From an uncultured Fidelibacterota bacterium (lineage in GTDB: Bacteria; Marinisomatota; Marinisomatia; SCGC-AAA003-L08; GCA-002707645): a DNA stretch of 64,000 nucleotides. Of the stretch, positions 26,996-37,213 are shown one piece after another. The stretch is from positions 1-64,000 of the forward strand of contig CAJWAW010000001.1 of NCBI GenBank assembly GCA_913020255.1. Reading direction: 5' to 3'. The position numbers and the translations under genes are program-made. The notes beneath the pieces are model-generated. The model saw only the letters and a program-made list of their open reading frames with translations. It was not told the origin of the DNA and ran no database searches. Positions within the stretch are counted from its first letter, which is position 1; each line of letters opens with the position of its first letter.

Positions 26996-27403
26996 TTTCA
27001 AGTGTTCTTTTATTTCAGCTTTAGCTGCAATTAAATCACTATGCTCTACATTAAGTATGTTGGATATTTTTCTTATAAAATAATCTTCTCTGAAATGTAA
27101 ATTTTTATCAGAATATCCTACCTCAAAGGCACAGCAAATAAAATCAACTTTGTCATTATATGAAAAAGATTGGTTTAACTGTTTCCCGAAATTGTATAAA
27201 TCAGTAGAATTATTTAATAATTTTATGCTTTTATTAATTATTTTCTTAGCATTGTCAGCATTTAAATCAAAAAAATCAACAATAATATTATTTATTAATT
27301 TTAATTCTTGATCATCAATTATATCATCGGCTTTTGATATTGATAATAATAATGCTGTAGCTGAGTATATTTCTTCTTTATAATTATTTTTATTTATTAA
27401 CAT
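26990..27403 (-). CDS. TerB-like (tellurite resistance TerB/DjlA-type) domain protein
   Basis: A 137-residue all-helical protein. SKADDIIDDQELKLIN near residue 23 and HFREDYFIRKISNILNV near 100 match the acidic motifs of the TerB fold. These domains are widespread in housekeeping contexts and do not by themselves imply tellurite resistance. It diverges from der, with 42 nt between the starts. Confidence 0.75.
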   Translation of the reverse strand: MLINKNNYKEEIYSATALLLSISKADDIIDDQELKLINNIIVDFFDLNADNAKKIINKSIKLLNNSTDLYNFGKQLNQSFSYNDKVDFICCAFEVGYSDKNLHFREDYFIRKISNILNVEHSDLIAAKAEIKEHLKL

Positions 27404-27445
27404 ATAAATATATTAATATTATTATCGATAATATTTGATATAAAA

Positions 27446-28756
27446 ATGAATAAAAGAACAATAGTTATTATAGGTAAGCCTAATGTGGGTAAATCAACAC
27501 TATTTAATAGGTTGATAGGTAAATCAAAGTCTATTGTATCACCTATTGAAGGAGTTACAAGGGATAGAGTATATGGAACTTTTGATTGGCTTAATAAAGA
27601 ATATGAATTAATTGATACTGGAGGTTATCTTCCTAAGGATAAAGATGATATAAATGAGCAGGTAAAAGTTCAGGCTGAAATTGCTGCTTTATCATCTAAC
27701 TTAATATTATTTATGATTGATGGTAAAAATGATATTTCTATTAATGATCAGATATTGGCAAATAATATAAAAAAAATTGATAAGCCATGCATTCTAATTG
27801 TTAATAAAGTTGATAATCTAGTTAATGAACACGATTTTTATAAATATTATGAACTAGGTTTAGGAGATCCGATTTGTATATCATCCACATCAGGAAGGCA
27901 GGTTGGTTTACTTCTTGATAAAATTAATAGTATTTTTTCCAATGATAGATCTATTATTAATACAAAATATGATATTTCATTAGCTATAATAGGGATGCCC
28001 AATGTTGGAAAATCTTCATTTGTAAATACGATTTTAGATGAAAATAAATCTATTGTTTCAAGTATTGCTGGAACAACTAGAGACAGTATTGATTCATTTA
28101 TTAATTATTTCTCTAAAACAATAAGAATTATCGATACTGCAGGTTTAAGAAAAAAAACAAAAATAATTGATTCTATTGAGTTTTATAGTACTATTAGGAC
28201 TATGAGAAGTGTAGAAGAGTGTGATGTTGCCGCAATTATCATTGATGCAGATAAGGGGTTTCACAATCAAGATAAAAGTATAATAAAAGATATTATTGAT
28301 AGAGGAAAAGGATTGATTATTGTGGTTAATAAATGGGATTTAATTAAAAAAGATACAAATACAATGAAGGATTTTAAAGATGATATGACTTATAAATTTC
28401 CAATATTAAAACATTACCCAATATTATTTATGTCAATTAAGAATAATTTAAAGGTAAGGGAAGTAATTAAGAAAACTTTAGAAGTTTATATGTTGAGAAA
28501 GAAAAAAATTAAGACAAGCTTGTTAAATGAAATATTAAAAGATATTATTATAAATTATCCACCTCCTGCTATTAAGGGTAAAGATATTAGTATTAAGTAT
28601 ATAACTCAAATTACATCATCACCACCACTTTTTGGTATTTTTTCTAATCATCCTGATCTTATTACAAAATCATACGAAAAATATTTATCTAATCAAATTA
28701 GACAAAGGATTGATTTTAAGGGTGTACCAATTAGATTGTCCTTTAGAAAAAAATAA
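27446..28756 (+). CDS. der: GTPase Der (EngA), ribosome assembly
   Basis: A 436-residue protein with two tandem GTPase domains and a C-terminal KH-like domain. Both P-loops are visible (GKPNVGKSTLFN near residue 10 and GMPNVGKSSFVN near 182), as are the DTGG and DTAGL switch II motifs and the two NKxD motifs (NKVD, NKWD). It acts in 50S subunit maturation. The C-terminal segment PIRLSFRKK closes the KH-like domain. Confidence 0.97.
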   Translation: MNKRTIVIIGKPNVGKSTLFNRLIGKSKSIVSPIEGVTRDRVYGTFDWLNKEYELIDTGGYLPKDKDDINEQVKVQAEIAALSSNLILFMIDGKNDISINDQILANNIKKIDKPCILIVNKVDNLVNEHDFYKYYELGLGDPICISSTSGRQVGLLLDKINSIFSNDRSIINTKYDISLAIIGMPNVGKSSFVNTILDENKSIVSSIAGTTRDSIDSFINYFSKTIRIIDTAGLRKKTKIIDSIEFYSTIRTMRSVEECDVAAIIIDADKGFHNQDKSIIKDIIDRGKGLIIVVNKWDLIKKDTNTMKDFKDDMTYKFPILKHYPILFMSIKNNLKVREVIKKTLEVYMLRKKKIKTSLLNEILKDIIINYPPPAIKGKDISIKYITQITSSPPLFGIFSNHPDLITKSYEKYLSNQIRQRIDFKGVPIRLSFRKK

Positions 28757-28771
28757 CCAAAATTTATTTCT

Positions 28772-28800
28772 TTGATAATTAGTATTATTCATTTTATATT
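28772..28800 (+). promoter_or_regulatory. Sigma70-type promoter for the initiator tRNA
   Basis: TTGATA (28772-28777) and TATATT (28795-28800) are separated by exactly 17 nt. The predicted start near 28807 is about 20 nt before the mature tRNA 5' end. This is among the clearest -35/-10 pairs in the window. Confidence 0.6.
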
Positions 28801-28826
28801 AAGTCCCGTTTTTTAAAACAAACAAT

Positions 28827-28900
<74 letters not shown>

Positions 28901-28952
28901 CAAAGATAGATTTACAGTGGATGCTGTAATGGTCTGATGAGGAGATACCCAC
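28901..28952 (+). ncRNA. Structured spacer between tRNA-fMet and its terminator, possible small RNA
   Basis: This 52-nt stretch can form two small hairpins, ACAG/CTGT and GGTCT/AG-AT-ACC, before the strong terminator. It has no open reading frame of note. It may be just the tRNA trailer, or a small stable RNA released by tRNA processing. No RNA family is recognised. Confidence 0.25.
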
Positions 28953-28984
28953 AAAAGGGACCCAAACATTTGGGTCCCTTTTTT
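28953..28984 (+). terminator. Strong Rho-independent terminator after tRNA-fMet
   Basis: AAAAGGGACCCAA and TTGGGTCCCTTTT form a perfect GC-centred stem with a 4-nt loop (ACAT), followed by a run of six T. It separates the tRNA unit from the Cys-rich dockerin gene at 29023. Confidence 0.92.
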
Positions 28985-29022
28985 CTTGCAGTTTTAAAAT
29001 ATTTTTAATACTATTTATTTAT

Positions 29023-30255
29023 ATGATAATGCTATTTATACTTCTTATATCCCTTTCTTTATCTAATACTTACTATGGATATTTAAGAACTATTGAAGTA
29101 AGTTTTTGCATGGATGAATGTGGAATGTATCAAATCGAGTCCGAGATCGACACTGGATTTGGAGCTATACCAATAGTTATAAACAATGATGTGGATATAA
29201 GTTTTTATTTAAATAGATTTGTAAATATAACTGTAGGTGATCAAGAGTTTGAATGTGAAGAATGTAATGCGCTATTAGTAGATTCTATTTCTCTATCTTA
29301 TGATTGTGATTATCCTATTTCGTGTTTTGCAGATCCATGTGAAGTCGCTAATGAATGTGAAATAAATACTCCTATAGAGTGTGTTTCTAATTTTTGTGGT
29401 GGTTGTTACGCTGATTTTTATAATTTAGATGGAAATTTAGTAGATTGTTATCTAGAGAATCCTCCTTTCATATGCGATAATATAAATGGTATTGATTTTG
29501 GAATGTGTGATATGTTTTTAGGGTATGCGGTAAGTAATGAGTCTTGTGTAGGATTTTCTGGATGCGGATGGGATTTAAATGGAGTTGATTACTCGAATGT
29601 TTTTTTTAATAGTATTGAAGAATGTGAATCAAGCTGTTTTATTGATATGTATGATTGCGAAGATATTGAATATCATTATAATCAATTGCATATAAATGAT
29701 TATGCATTATGTGAAATTGATGATGATTGTATTGCAGTTTGGGGACATTGTGACGTAGGTCTTGGTGGTTGCCATTATTCTGTTAATGAAAACAACTATC
29801 CTCAACAAGAAATTAATAATTTAGTTGTACAATGGTTGGATGGTGATTGTACTCAAGGTGTATGTGATTGTTTAGATTTACCTTATGCTCAATGTATTGA
29901 TGGTGTTTGTACTTCAGCTTACTGTTTAGAAGATAATCCGGCTGGTTGTTTTTCAACTGGATGTGATGATGGATTTACTTGTATGAATCTTTCTGATTCA
30001 TGTACACCTTCTTCATGTTTTTGTAATGAAGACCAATTCTATGGATATTGGTTTTGTACAGAAGATTGTGGTGGTGGAACCTGCATTATACTTGGTGATA
30101 TTAATCAAGATACATTTATAAATATAACAGATATTGTATCTATAGTTAATAGTATATTAATTGACAATTATAATCCTATCGGTGATGTTAATCAGGATAG
30201 TTTATTAAATATCTCTGATATTATTATTTTAGTAAATATCATATTAGGAGAATAG
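29023..30255 (+). CDS. Secreted cysteine-rich protein with C-terminal dockerin-like pair
   Basis: A 410-residue exported protein: hydrophobic N-terminus (MLFILLISLSLSNT), then a region with dozens of Cys (for example CEVANECEINTPIECVSNFC). The C-terminus (~residues 345-410) holds two dockerin-like calcium loops, GDINQDTFINITDIV and GDVNQDSLLNISDII. A segment around DDDCIAVWGHCDVGLGGC resembles Cys-knot-like secreted modules, but I name no family. Initiation may be at ATG 23 or 29 of the 29000s (M-I-M). It lies just after the tRNA terminator and is probably transcribed alone. Confidence 0.7.
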   Translation: MIMLFILLISLSLSNTYYGYLRTIEVSFCMDECGMYQIESEIDTGFGAIPIVINNDVDISFYLNRFVNITVGDQEFECEECNALLVDSISLSYDCDYPISCFADPCEVANECEINTPIECVSNFCGGCYADFYNLDGNLVDCYLENPPFICDNINGIDFGMCDMFLGYAVSNESCVGFSGCGWDLNGVDYSNVFFNSIEECESSCFIDMYDCEDIEYHYNQLHINDYALCEIDDDCIAVWGHCDVGLGGCHYSVNENNYPQQEINNLVVQWLDGDCTQGVCDCLDLPYAQCIDGVCTSAYCLEDNPAGCFSTGCDDGFTCMNLSDSCTPSSCFCNEDQFYGYWFCTEDCGGGTCIILGDINQDTFINITDIVSIVNSILIDNYNPIGDVNQDSLLNISDIIILVNIILGE

Positions 30256-30260
30256 TTTTT

Positions 30261-30467
30261 ATCGCTAAAATATTTATTATAATTGGTAGTTTATTATTTA
30301 TAATAGGTTTATTTCTATTATTTTATCCAAATTTATTTTCTTGGTTTGGCAATCTTTCAGGAGATATTAGTTATAAATCAGAAAATTTCAAGTTATTTTT
30401 TCCAATTACAAGCATGTTAGTAGTAAGCTTTTTTATCACAGTAATAATTAATTTATTTTTCAAATAA
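30261..30467 (+). CDS. DUF2905 family small membrane protein with apparent ATC start
   Basis: A 68-residue frame with two membrane helices. From codon 2 it reads AKIFIIIGSLLFIIGL, then YPNLFSWFGNLSGDISY and a second helix, the DUF2905 pattern (small membrane protein, unknown function). No ATG, GTG or TTG exists at the family N-terminus; the only ATG is late in the second half. GGAG at 30247-30250 lies 10 nt before ATC at 30261, making ATC (or another near-cognate codon) the likely start. It is 5 nt after the preceding stop. Confidence 0.65.
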   Translation: MAKIFIIIGSLLFIIGLFLLFYPNLFSWFGNLSGDISYKSENFKLFFPITSMLVVSFFITVIINLFFK

Positions 30468-30544
30468 ACAATATATTTATCAGATTTTTTTACTCATATT
30501 CGTATATTATAGTATCAATCAAATAAATATATTTTCACTTTTAT

Positions 30545-30979
30545 ATGTCTAAATGGAATCAAGATAATTTTTTAGTTGCTTCAAAGAAAGAATGTGAACC
30601 TAGAATTAGTAATATAATAATTGATTTAGTCAATTTTTCATTAGCTGAAGCGGATGTTGTGAGCTGGGGAAGAGGTAAAGGTTATGGTACCATGACATTT
30701 AAATGTAAAAGTGAAGATTATGGTATTTTGCCTCTGTTTCATGTTACAACAAATGGTCAAATTAAATTTACAATAAATTTTTTAAGGTCAAAAATTAATA
30801 AAAAAGAAATTATCAATGATTTTCAATTAAAGCTAGAGTCAAACTTCATGATGTATTTTAATGAAGATGACTGTCCTAATGATATTTATTTTAATATTGA
30901 TGAATTATTTTTAATGAAAACAGAAGTTGATAAATTTATTTTTACAATCCAGGGTATTTCGGCAAGATTACATCAATAA
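30545..30979 (+). CDS. Hypothetical protein, 144 aa
   Basis: A soluble protein without signal peptide. The segment ADVVSWGRGKGYGTMTFKC, then GILPLFHVTTNGQIKFTINFL, suggests an alpha/beta fold, but I do not recognise the family. It lies between the DUF2905 gene and the giant adhesin gene, 15 nt upstream of the latter. The region 30468-30544 is AT-rich and probably holds its promoter. Confidence 0.55.
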   Translation: MSKWNQDNFLVASKKECEPRISNIIIDLVNFSLAEADVVSWGRGKGYGTMTFKCKSEDYGILPLFHVTTNGQIKFTINFLRSKINKKEIINDFQLKLESNFMMYFNEDDCPNDIYFNIDELFLMKTEVDKFIFTIQGISARLHQ

Positions 30980-30994
30980 TTATATGGATATAAT

Positions 30995-33900
30995 ATGATA
31001 AAAATATTAAGGATTATCATATTTTCAATTATTTTTACTATTACTTTACCAAATGTAGTATCCAATTCTGTCCTATATAATAGTTTTAATCAATGTAATG
31101 ATAGCAGCGCTATTAATTATAATAGCTCTGCCTCTGATGATAGTGAATGTGTTTATTATAGTATACCTTCAATACATGTAAGTGAAGATGAAGATATTAA
31201 TATTGATTTATTAAGTTATGCTTATCCTGAAGATGTGTATAATTCTGAGAATTTTTCTTTTTCAGTAAGTTGTAGTAATACTACATATGTAAATGGTTGT
31301 AGTATTAATGATAATTTTCTTAATGCTACAATTGATGATAAGAATTCTGATTATGATACAGGTTATTTATCATTGACGGTTACCTATGGTGATAAAACTG
31401 TTTATAAAAGTTTTAGATTTAATGTTGATGCTGTTAATGATGCCCCTAATATTCAAGAGGAGAATAATTTAAAAGCTGTAAAAAATCAATTGTTTGAGTA
31501 TAGAATTGATGTTGAAGATGTAGATGATAATAATTTCATATTTTCATTGATAAATGATCCAACATCAGGATCTGATTTTTCTTTAACTGCTTACTCTACC
31601 TTTGCTTTAGTATCATATACTCCTCAAGATGGAGATAATTTCACTTCATGTGGTGACAATGAATGCTTTGCTTTCACTATTAAAGTAGAGGATCAAGGCG
31701 AAGGGCCTGAATCAGATCAAGTGGATTTTAATGTGACTATTGATGAGTCTACTAATAATTTACCTGAAATTAATTTGACAAATGAAGATTCTAGTTATGA
31801 CCCTTTAGATTCAAATTCTATAGCCTATGAAATCAATGAAGACCAACAAAATTTTAAAATAGAATTTAGTGTAAATGATGATGATAATTTTACTAAAAAT
31901 GATTTATCTGCAGTATCAAGCTATACTAGAAATAATCAAATATTTTATTTAAATCATATGGAAACGGAAATGTTTGGAAATTATCCAAATTTTTATTTTA
32001 CATGTATACCGTGGCCTAATTGGAATGGTGAATTTAAGGTTAAAATAATTGCTAATGATGATATCAGCTATTCAACTTATGAATTTAAGGTAAATGCTAA
32101 TGCTATAAATGACAACCCAAATATTTATAATTTTGATGATTTTACATTTGATGAAGGATCCTCAATTCCTAAAATAATAAATTATTATGATATTGATGCT
32201 GATATTGATAGAAATGAAATTCCCTTTAATTATTCTTCGCTTACATTTACGATTGAGAATCTTAATGATGATAATATTGTTGCAAGTATAGAAGAAGGAG
32301 GTAATGGTACTTCTTCAGCGAATTTATTATTTAATACAAGTGATGATGATTGGAACGGAACAGAACAATTTAGAGTAACTATTAATGATGGTCAAGGTTC
32401 AGGAAATATTCAAGAAACAATTAATGTCACTGTAAATAATGTAAATGATTTACCAACAATTGATAGTATCAATGATCAAATAATCAATGAAGATCAGGAA
32501 GGTGGATTGAAAATTGAGATTAATGCGAATGATATTGATAATGATAATTTAACATTCTCTTCACCAACAATTGATTATGCGGATATCAGTTTTACAAATG
32601 AAAATGTTAAGGATTATTTAAATTTAATAACTGATACTCATTATTATGGTGATTTAAATATAACAGTGAATGTTGATGATGGTTCAGGAATCAACATATC
32701 AACATCTTTTCAAGTAACTGCAGAGGAAGTAAATGACCCTCCATATATTAAAAGCCTTGAATTAAATGTTGATGAAGATACTAATAATTCTATTTTTTTA
32801 ACTAATATTGATGGAATATGTGATAATGATTTATCAGATGGTATTAATTGTAACTGTGATGACAATTTATCTTATACTTCTGGAGCTTGTGATATTGAAT
32901 CATCTACTTTAACATTTGAAATCATTTCAAATCCTAGTCATGGAATTTATAGTTTAGATAATACAGCGCAAAATGTAAATTTTTCTTATACCCCTAATGG
33001 TGATTATAATGGCTCAGATTCAGTGGATTATTCAGTTTGTGACGAAGAAAACTTATGCTCAGATGGTACCATAATGATAAATGTAATAAATACTAATGAT
33101 CCTCCTGTAGCAATAGCTAATGATGTTCTAGTTGATGAAGATGATTCTGTTGATATTCAGTTAACTGCTACAGATATTGATCCTAATGAAGAATTAATTT
33201 ATAATATTTTAAACAATCCAACGTCTGGTTCTGTTATTATTGATGGTTCAGTAGTAACGTATACTCCAAACCCTGATGTTAATGGAATTGATAGCTTTGA
33301 GTTTTCTGTATCTGATGGCGAAGCTAGTGATAGTGCAATAATATCAATTACTATTAATCCAATTAATGATGAACCACTAGCTGCTTTTGGTATACAAGGA
33401 ATTGGAGATGAAGATCAAAATATTCCTATTACATTACTTGGAACAGATATTGATGGTGATATTTTATCATATAGCATATCAGATCTTCCGAGTAATGGTT
33501 CATTAGATAATACTAATAGTGAAAATATTTTATATACACCTAATGCTCATTTTAATGGTTCTGATAGTTTTGAATTTACTGTTTCAGATGGCATTTTAAC
33601 TGATACAGAAGTAGTTAGCATAACAATTAATGCTATTAATGATCCTCCAATTCTTGCACAAATTAATAATATTATATTTGATGAAGATAGTACTGAAAAT
33701 GAAAATAAAACCATTGACCTTTTAGCATCAGATGTTGATTTACAAGATAGTGATAGTCAGGAATCTTTATCTTTTAGTATTGTAGGTGGTACGTTTATTT
33801 CTTCAGATTTAGATGCGAATGAAAATAAAATAACTTTTATTACACCTGAAAATTATTATGGTAGTGAAGAATTTACTATTTTAGTTTCAGATAGTCAAAA

Positions 33901-36900
33901 TGAACAAGATTCACAGAATATTACAGTAACAATAAATTCTGTTAATGATAGAACTCAAGTAAAAAAAATAATTGATTCAACACAAGAGGATTGTGATGTT
34001 AAAATAATAGAATTAAATACAATTAGTTCTGATAATAGTGTTTGTGATGATGATATTCTAGATGGAGTTATATGTGATTGCTCTAGTGATAATTATAATT
34101 ATGGGGTGTGTGATATTGATCATCAAAACTTAACGTATCATATTGTTAAGCCTCCGCAAAATGGAGTAGCAGTTATTGATGAAAATACAGGTACTGTTCA
34201 ATATACTCCTAATCTTAATTATATATCATTGGATGGTGAAACTGATGATATTTATTATCAAGTATGTGATGGTGAAAATTGTAGTTTAACTGATTGTTCA
34301 TTAGAAGATGCTCAAAATCTAGTTGATTGTTTAGAAAACAATATTATTGTAGATTCTTCTAATAATTGTGTTGATTCAAATCAGTGTGGCATTATTCAGA
34401 TTTCTGTAAATGAAATAAATGATTCACCTGCATTATCATGTCTTGATTGTAATTTGTTATTATCTGAAAATAATTATATTGATGGAAGTCAATTATATGA
34501 AGACTGCACATCAGATGAAAGTGAATCAAATCAATCATGCAGTACCATAAATGGAATTACAGTCAATAATTTGAGAATGAATAAAGATTTCGATGATCAG
34601 CCATGTAGTTTAGAGCATTTATGGACTGATGCCGATTGTAATGAGTCTCCAAATGATTTTGGTATTGCTGTTGATGTTGTATCCTGTATAAATGATAATA
34701 GTGATAAAGGTGAATGGCAATTTAAAAAAGGAAATAATGATTATATTACATTTTCTTCACCATCTAATGATTGTGATTATCAGTTACTTTCTGAAAATGA
34801 TTTAATTAGATTTGTACCGAATGATAATTATTATAGTAAAAATGAAGAATATCCAATGATTAAATTTTATGCATGGGATAAATCCATGTATGATGACCAG
34901 GATTGTGTTGATGCATCTAATATTCAATCCTTATTCAATAATAGATTGAATGAATGCTCTGATGGTAGTACTTTCAGTAGTTCTTTTATGACTTTTTCTT
35001 TACCAATAGAATCTGTTAATGATACGCCAGTGTTTTTACCTTTTGAACATGATAATTTAGATGAAAATAATATAGTTGTTTTAAATGAATATTGCAGTGA
35101 TAATGATAATGGATGTTCATCAGATGGTTATGAAGAATTAATTATTCATATTGAAGACACAAAAGATCCTGAGGATGAATTTTACTATTATATCTCTCAT
35201 ATAACAACTTCTAGTAATAAAAATAAAAGTATATTTTCTAATCTTAGTCATTTTATTGATGATAATACTGTAGATGATGATTTAATTGATTTAAATGGCG
35301 ATTTTTATGATATTTTAAGTCCTAATTATCTTGAGTTAGATGATTTGGTTTTAATTGATGGTGAGAATGGTGCAAAAATAATTAAATTGAATTATGATGA
35401 AAATGTAAATGGTAGTGTTACAATAAATATAAAAGTATCAGATAGAGAAAATCTTGAAGATATTGATGCGAATTATGTGGAAAAATCTATAAATCTAGAC
35501 ATCAAACAAGTAAATAATAGAATTTCAGATTTTAGTGTTGTTTCTAATATTTCTTCATATTTAAATGATGACTTTATAGATACTGATTTTTCTAGTAATT
35601 CTATTGATAATGGAAGAATGATATATCCTGCTAACCCAACAACTGAACAACAGTTATATATTAAATACCCTCCATATGGTTACAATGCAAATGATTTAGA
35701 TGTTACGCTAATTAATGATTCTAACTATAAAGATATTTATGACTATATGTTATTAAACCAACATCAGATGGAATATATGTATTTTAAATGGAATAGGCGA
35801 GATCAAGATAGTAATTTATTGGATCCAGATATTGATGTAGAACTAAATGGTGAGCCTTACAAACTTTATTATAGACTTGAATTAATTGATGAAGAATCTG
35901 ATACTGATAATGTATTTGTTATCAAAGATTATATTGATGACTCTATGTTTACAGGTGATTATGCTTATACGAGAGCTAAAATTTTAGATAAAGAGTATAT
36001 GTACTACACAGAAGGATCAAATATTTATAATCCTAGTGATACTTTAAATGAAAACAATAAAAAGAAATTTGATGCCTCAGGATTAACTTTATATAATTGG
36101 AGAATAGTTGCTTCCAATTATGAAGAGCTTGATATAATGGATAATTATGATATTGATACTAAAGAATCTACAGTATCTGCCAAAACATATGGAATTAAAA
36201 TCAATTTGCCTGAGGTCGATTATAATTTTATTTTAAATGATATTTATAATAATTATTTTAATCTTTATCTAACTTCTAAGCCAACAAGTTATTATGGTAT
36301 CACAAATAATTATGAAAATATTTCATTTAATTCCAATAATGAAATATATATAATATATAATAGCGAATTGCAGGAAAGTGAGACTTTTAATTTAAGAAAT
36401 ATCAGCCTATTAGATAACACAAGTAATGTGTTTTCAACTTTAGGTGCATTTAATGATTTTGGTGGTATTAAATGGTATATACCAATGCAAGATGCTGTTG
36501 GTAATGTTAATATAGATTATATATATATAAATTATGACTCTGTTTCACCAAATACACCTAATTCTTTTAACTCTGAATCTGGAAAGTTTAATCTAACTAT
36601 CAATTCTATGAATCCTTATAATATTCTTTTTTACGAATTAAATAAAAATGATATACAACTAATGATGAATGAAGATGAGGTGCTGTCTGATATATTTGTT
36701 TTTAATGGTAACATTGAATTTCCACTAGGTAGTATTAGTTTAGAATATGATATAAGTAATATATTGAGTGATTATTATATAGATTATAATAAAATTACCT
36801 TTGCTAAGTATAGTAATGGTTTAATAGAAAAAAACAATACTTATCTTTATAATAATCGCTTAATAACTGATGTTGATAATTTTGGTTCTTATATATTGAT

Positions 36901-37213
36901 TTTAGATGATTCTAATGCTAGTACTAGTATCCCTGTAAGTACAAGCATTCTTTCTTGCTACCCTAATCCATTTAATCCGAAAACTACAATTAATTATAAT
37001 TTAGAATATGATTCCGAAGTAGAGGTTCAAATTTATAATTTGATGGGTCAAAAAATATATAATTTCAAGCCTTCTTTAAAGAAAAAAGGAATCAATCAAT
37101 TTACATGGAGCGGCTATGATGGTAATGGGAATGAATTGTCATCAGGTATTTATATTATAAAAATAATTACATCTGATCAGATTTTAACGCAAAAGGTGAC
37201 ATTATTAAAATGA
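30995..37213 (+). CDS. Giant cadherin-like repeat adhesin with T9SS sorting domain
   Basis: A 2072-residue surface protein. A signal peptide (~1-24) is followed by a short NYNSSASDDSECVYY module. About ten beta-sandwich repeats follow, each closed by a VNDxP-type linker (VNDAP, INDNP, VNDLP, VNDPP, TNDPP, INDEP, INDPP, INDSP, VNDTP) and opened by a DEDxx strand. These are typical cadherin-like/Big_9 tandem domains that bind calcium through DxD motifs. The last ~90 residues form a Por/T9SS sorting domain (CYPNPFNPKTTINY ... GIYIIKIITS). A role in adhesion or cell contact is inferred. The stop overlaps the next start (ATGA). Confidence 0.85.
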   Translation: MIKILRIIIFSIIFTITLPNVVSNSVLYNSFNQCNDSSAINYNSSASDDSECVYYSIPSIHVSEDEDINIDLLSYAYPEDVYNSENFSFSVSCSNTTYVNGCSINDNFLNATIDDKNSDYDTGYLSLTVTYGDKTVYKSFRFNVDAVNDAPNIQEENNLKAVKNQLFEYRIDVEDVDDNNFIFSLINDPTSGSDFSLTAYSTFALVSYTPQDGDNFTSCGDNECFAFTIKVEDQGEGPESDQVDFNVTIDESTNNLPEINLTNEDSSYDPLDSNSIAYEINEDQQNFKIEFSVNDDDNFTKNDLSAVSSYTRNNQIFYLNHMETEMFGNYPNFYFTCIPWPNWNGEFKVKIIANDDISYSTYEFKVNANAINDNPNIYNFDDFTFDEGSSIPKIINYYDIDADIDRNEIPFNYSSLTFTIENLNDDNIVASIEEGGNGTSSANLLFNTSDDDWNGTEQFRVTINDGQGSGNIQETINVTVNNVNDLPTIDSINDQIINEDQEGGLKIEINANDIDNDNLTFSSPTIDYADISFTNENVKDYLNLITDTHYYGDLNITVNVDDGSGINISTSFQVTAEEVNDPPYIKSLELNVDEDTNNSIFLTNIDGICDNDLSDGINCNCDDNLSYTSGACDIESSTLTFEIISNPSHGIYSLDNTAQNVNFSYTPNGDYNGSDSVDYSVCDEENLCSDGTIMINVINTNDPPVAIANDVLVDEDDSVDIQLTATDIDPNEELIYNILNNPTSGSVIIDGSVVTYTPNPDVNGIDSFEFSVSDGEASDSAIISITINPINDEPLAAFGIQGIGDEDQNIPITLLGTDIDGDILSYSISDLPSNGSLDNTNSENILYTPNAHFNGSDSFEFTVSDGILTDTEVVSITINAINDPPILAQINNIIFDEDSTENENKTIDLLASDVDLQDSDSQESLSFSIVGGTFISSDLDANENKITFITPENYYGSEEFTILVSDSQNEQDSQNITVTINSVNDRTQVKKIIDSTQEDCDVKIIELNTISSDNSVCDDDILDGVICDCSSDNYNYGVCDIDHQNLTYHIVKPPQNGVAVIDENTGTVQYTPNLNYISLDGETDDIYYQVCDGENCSLTDCSLEDAQNLVDCLENNIIVDSSNNCVDSNQCGIIQISVNEINDSPALSCLDCNLLLSENNYIDGSQLYEDCTSDESESNQSCSTINGITVNNLRMNKDFDDQPCSLEHLWTDADCNESPNDFGIAVDVVSCINDNSDKGEWQFKKGNNDYITFSSPSNDCDYQLLSENDLIRFVPNDNYYSKNEEYPMIKFYAWDKSMYDDQDCVDASNIQSLFNNRLNECSDGSTFSSSFMTFSLPIESVNDTPVFLPFEHDNLDENNIVVLNEYCSDNDNGCSSDGYEELIIHIEDTKDPEDEFYYYISHITTSSNKNKSIFSNLSHFIDDNTVDDDLIDLNGDFYDILSPNYLELDDLVLIDGENGAKIIKLNYDENVNGSVTINIKVSDRENLEDIDANYVEKSINLDIKQVNNRISDFSVVSNISSYLNDDFIDTDFSSNSIDNGRMIYPANPTTEQQLYIKYPPYGYNANDLDVTLINDSNYKDIYDYMLLNQHQMEYMYFKWNRRDQDSNLLDPDIDVELNGEPYKLYYRLELIDEESDTDNVFVIKDYIDDSMFTGDYAYTRAKILDKEYMYYTEGSNIYNPSDTLNENNKKKFDASGLTLYNWRIVASNYEELDIMDNYDIDTKESTVSAKTYGIKINLPEVDYNFILNDIYNNYFNLYLTSKPTSYYGITNNYENISFNSNNEIYIIYNSELQESETFNLRNISLLDNTSNVFSTLGAFNDFGGIKWYIPMQDAVGNVNIDYIYINYDSVSPNTPNSFNSESGKFNLTINSMNPYNILFYELNKNDIQLMMNEDEVLSDIFVFNGNIEFPLGSISLEYDISNILSDYYIDYNKITFAKYSNGLIEKNNTYLYNNRLITDVDNFGSYILILDDSNASTSIPVSTSILSCYPNPFNPKTTINYNLEYDSEVEVQIYNLMGQKIYNFKPSLKKKGINQFTWSGYDGNGNELSSGIYIIKIITSDQILTQKVTLLK

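Noticed and set aside
26990..27403. Tellurite resistance determinant.
   Set aside because: Only a lone TerB-like domain is present, without terC/D/E/Z; such domains are common in housekeeping proteins.
28930..28950. CTGATGAG after tRNA-fMet as a hammerhead ribozyme core or C/D box.
   Set aside because: The GAAA core partner and the three stems of a hammerhead are absent, and C/D RNAs are not expected in bacteria.
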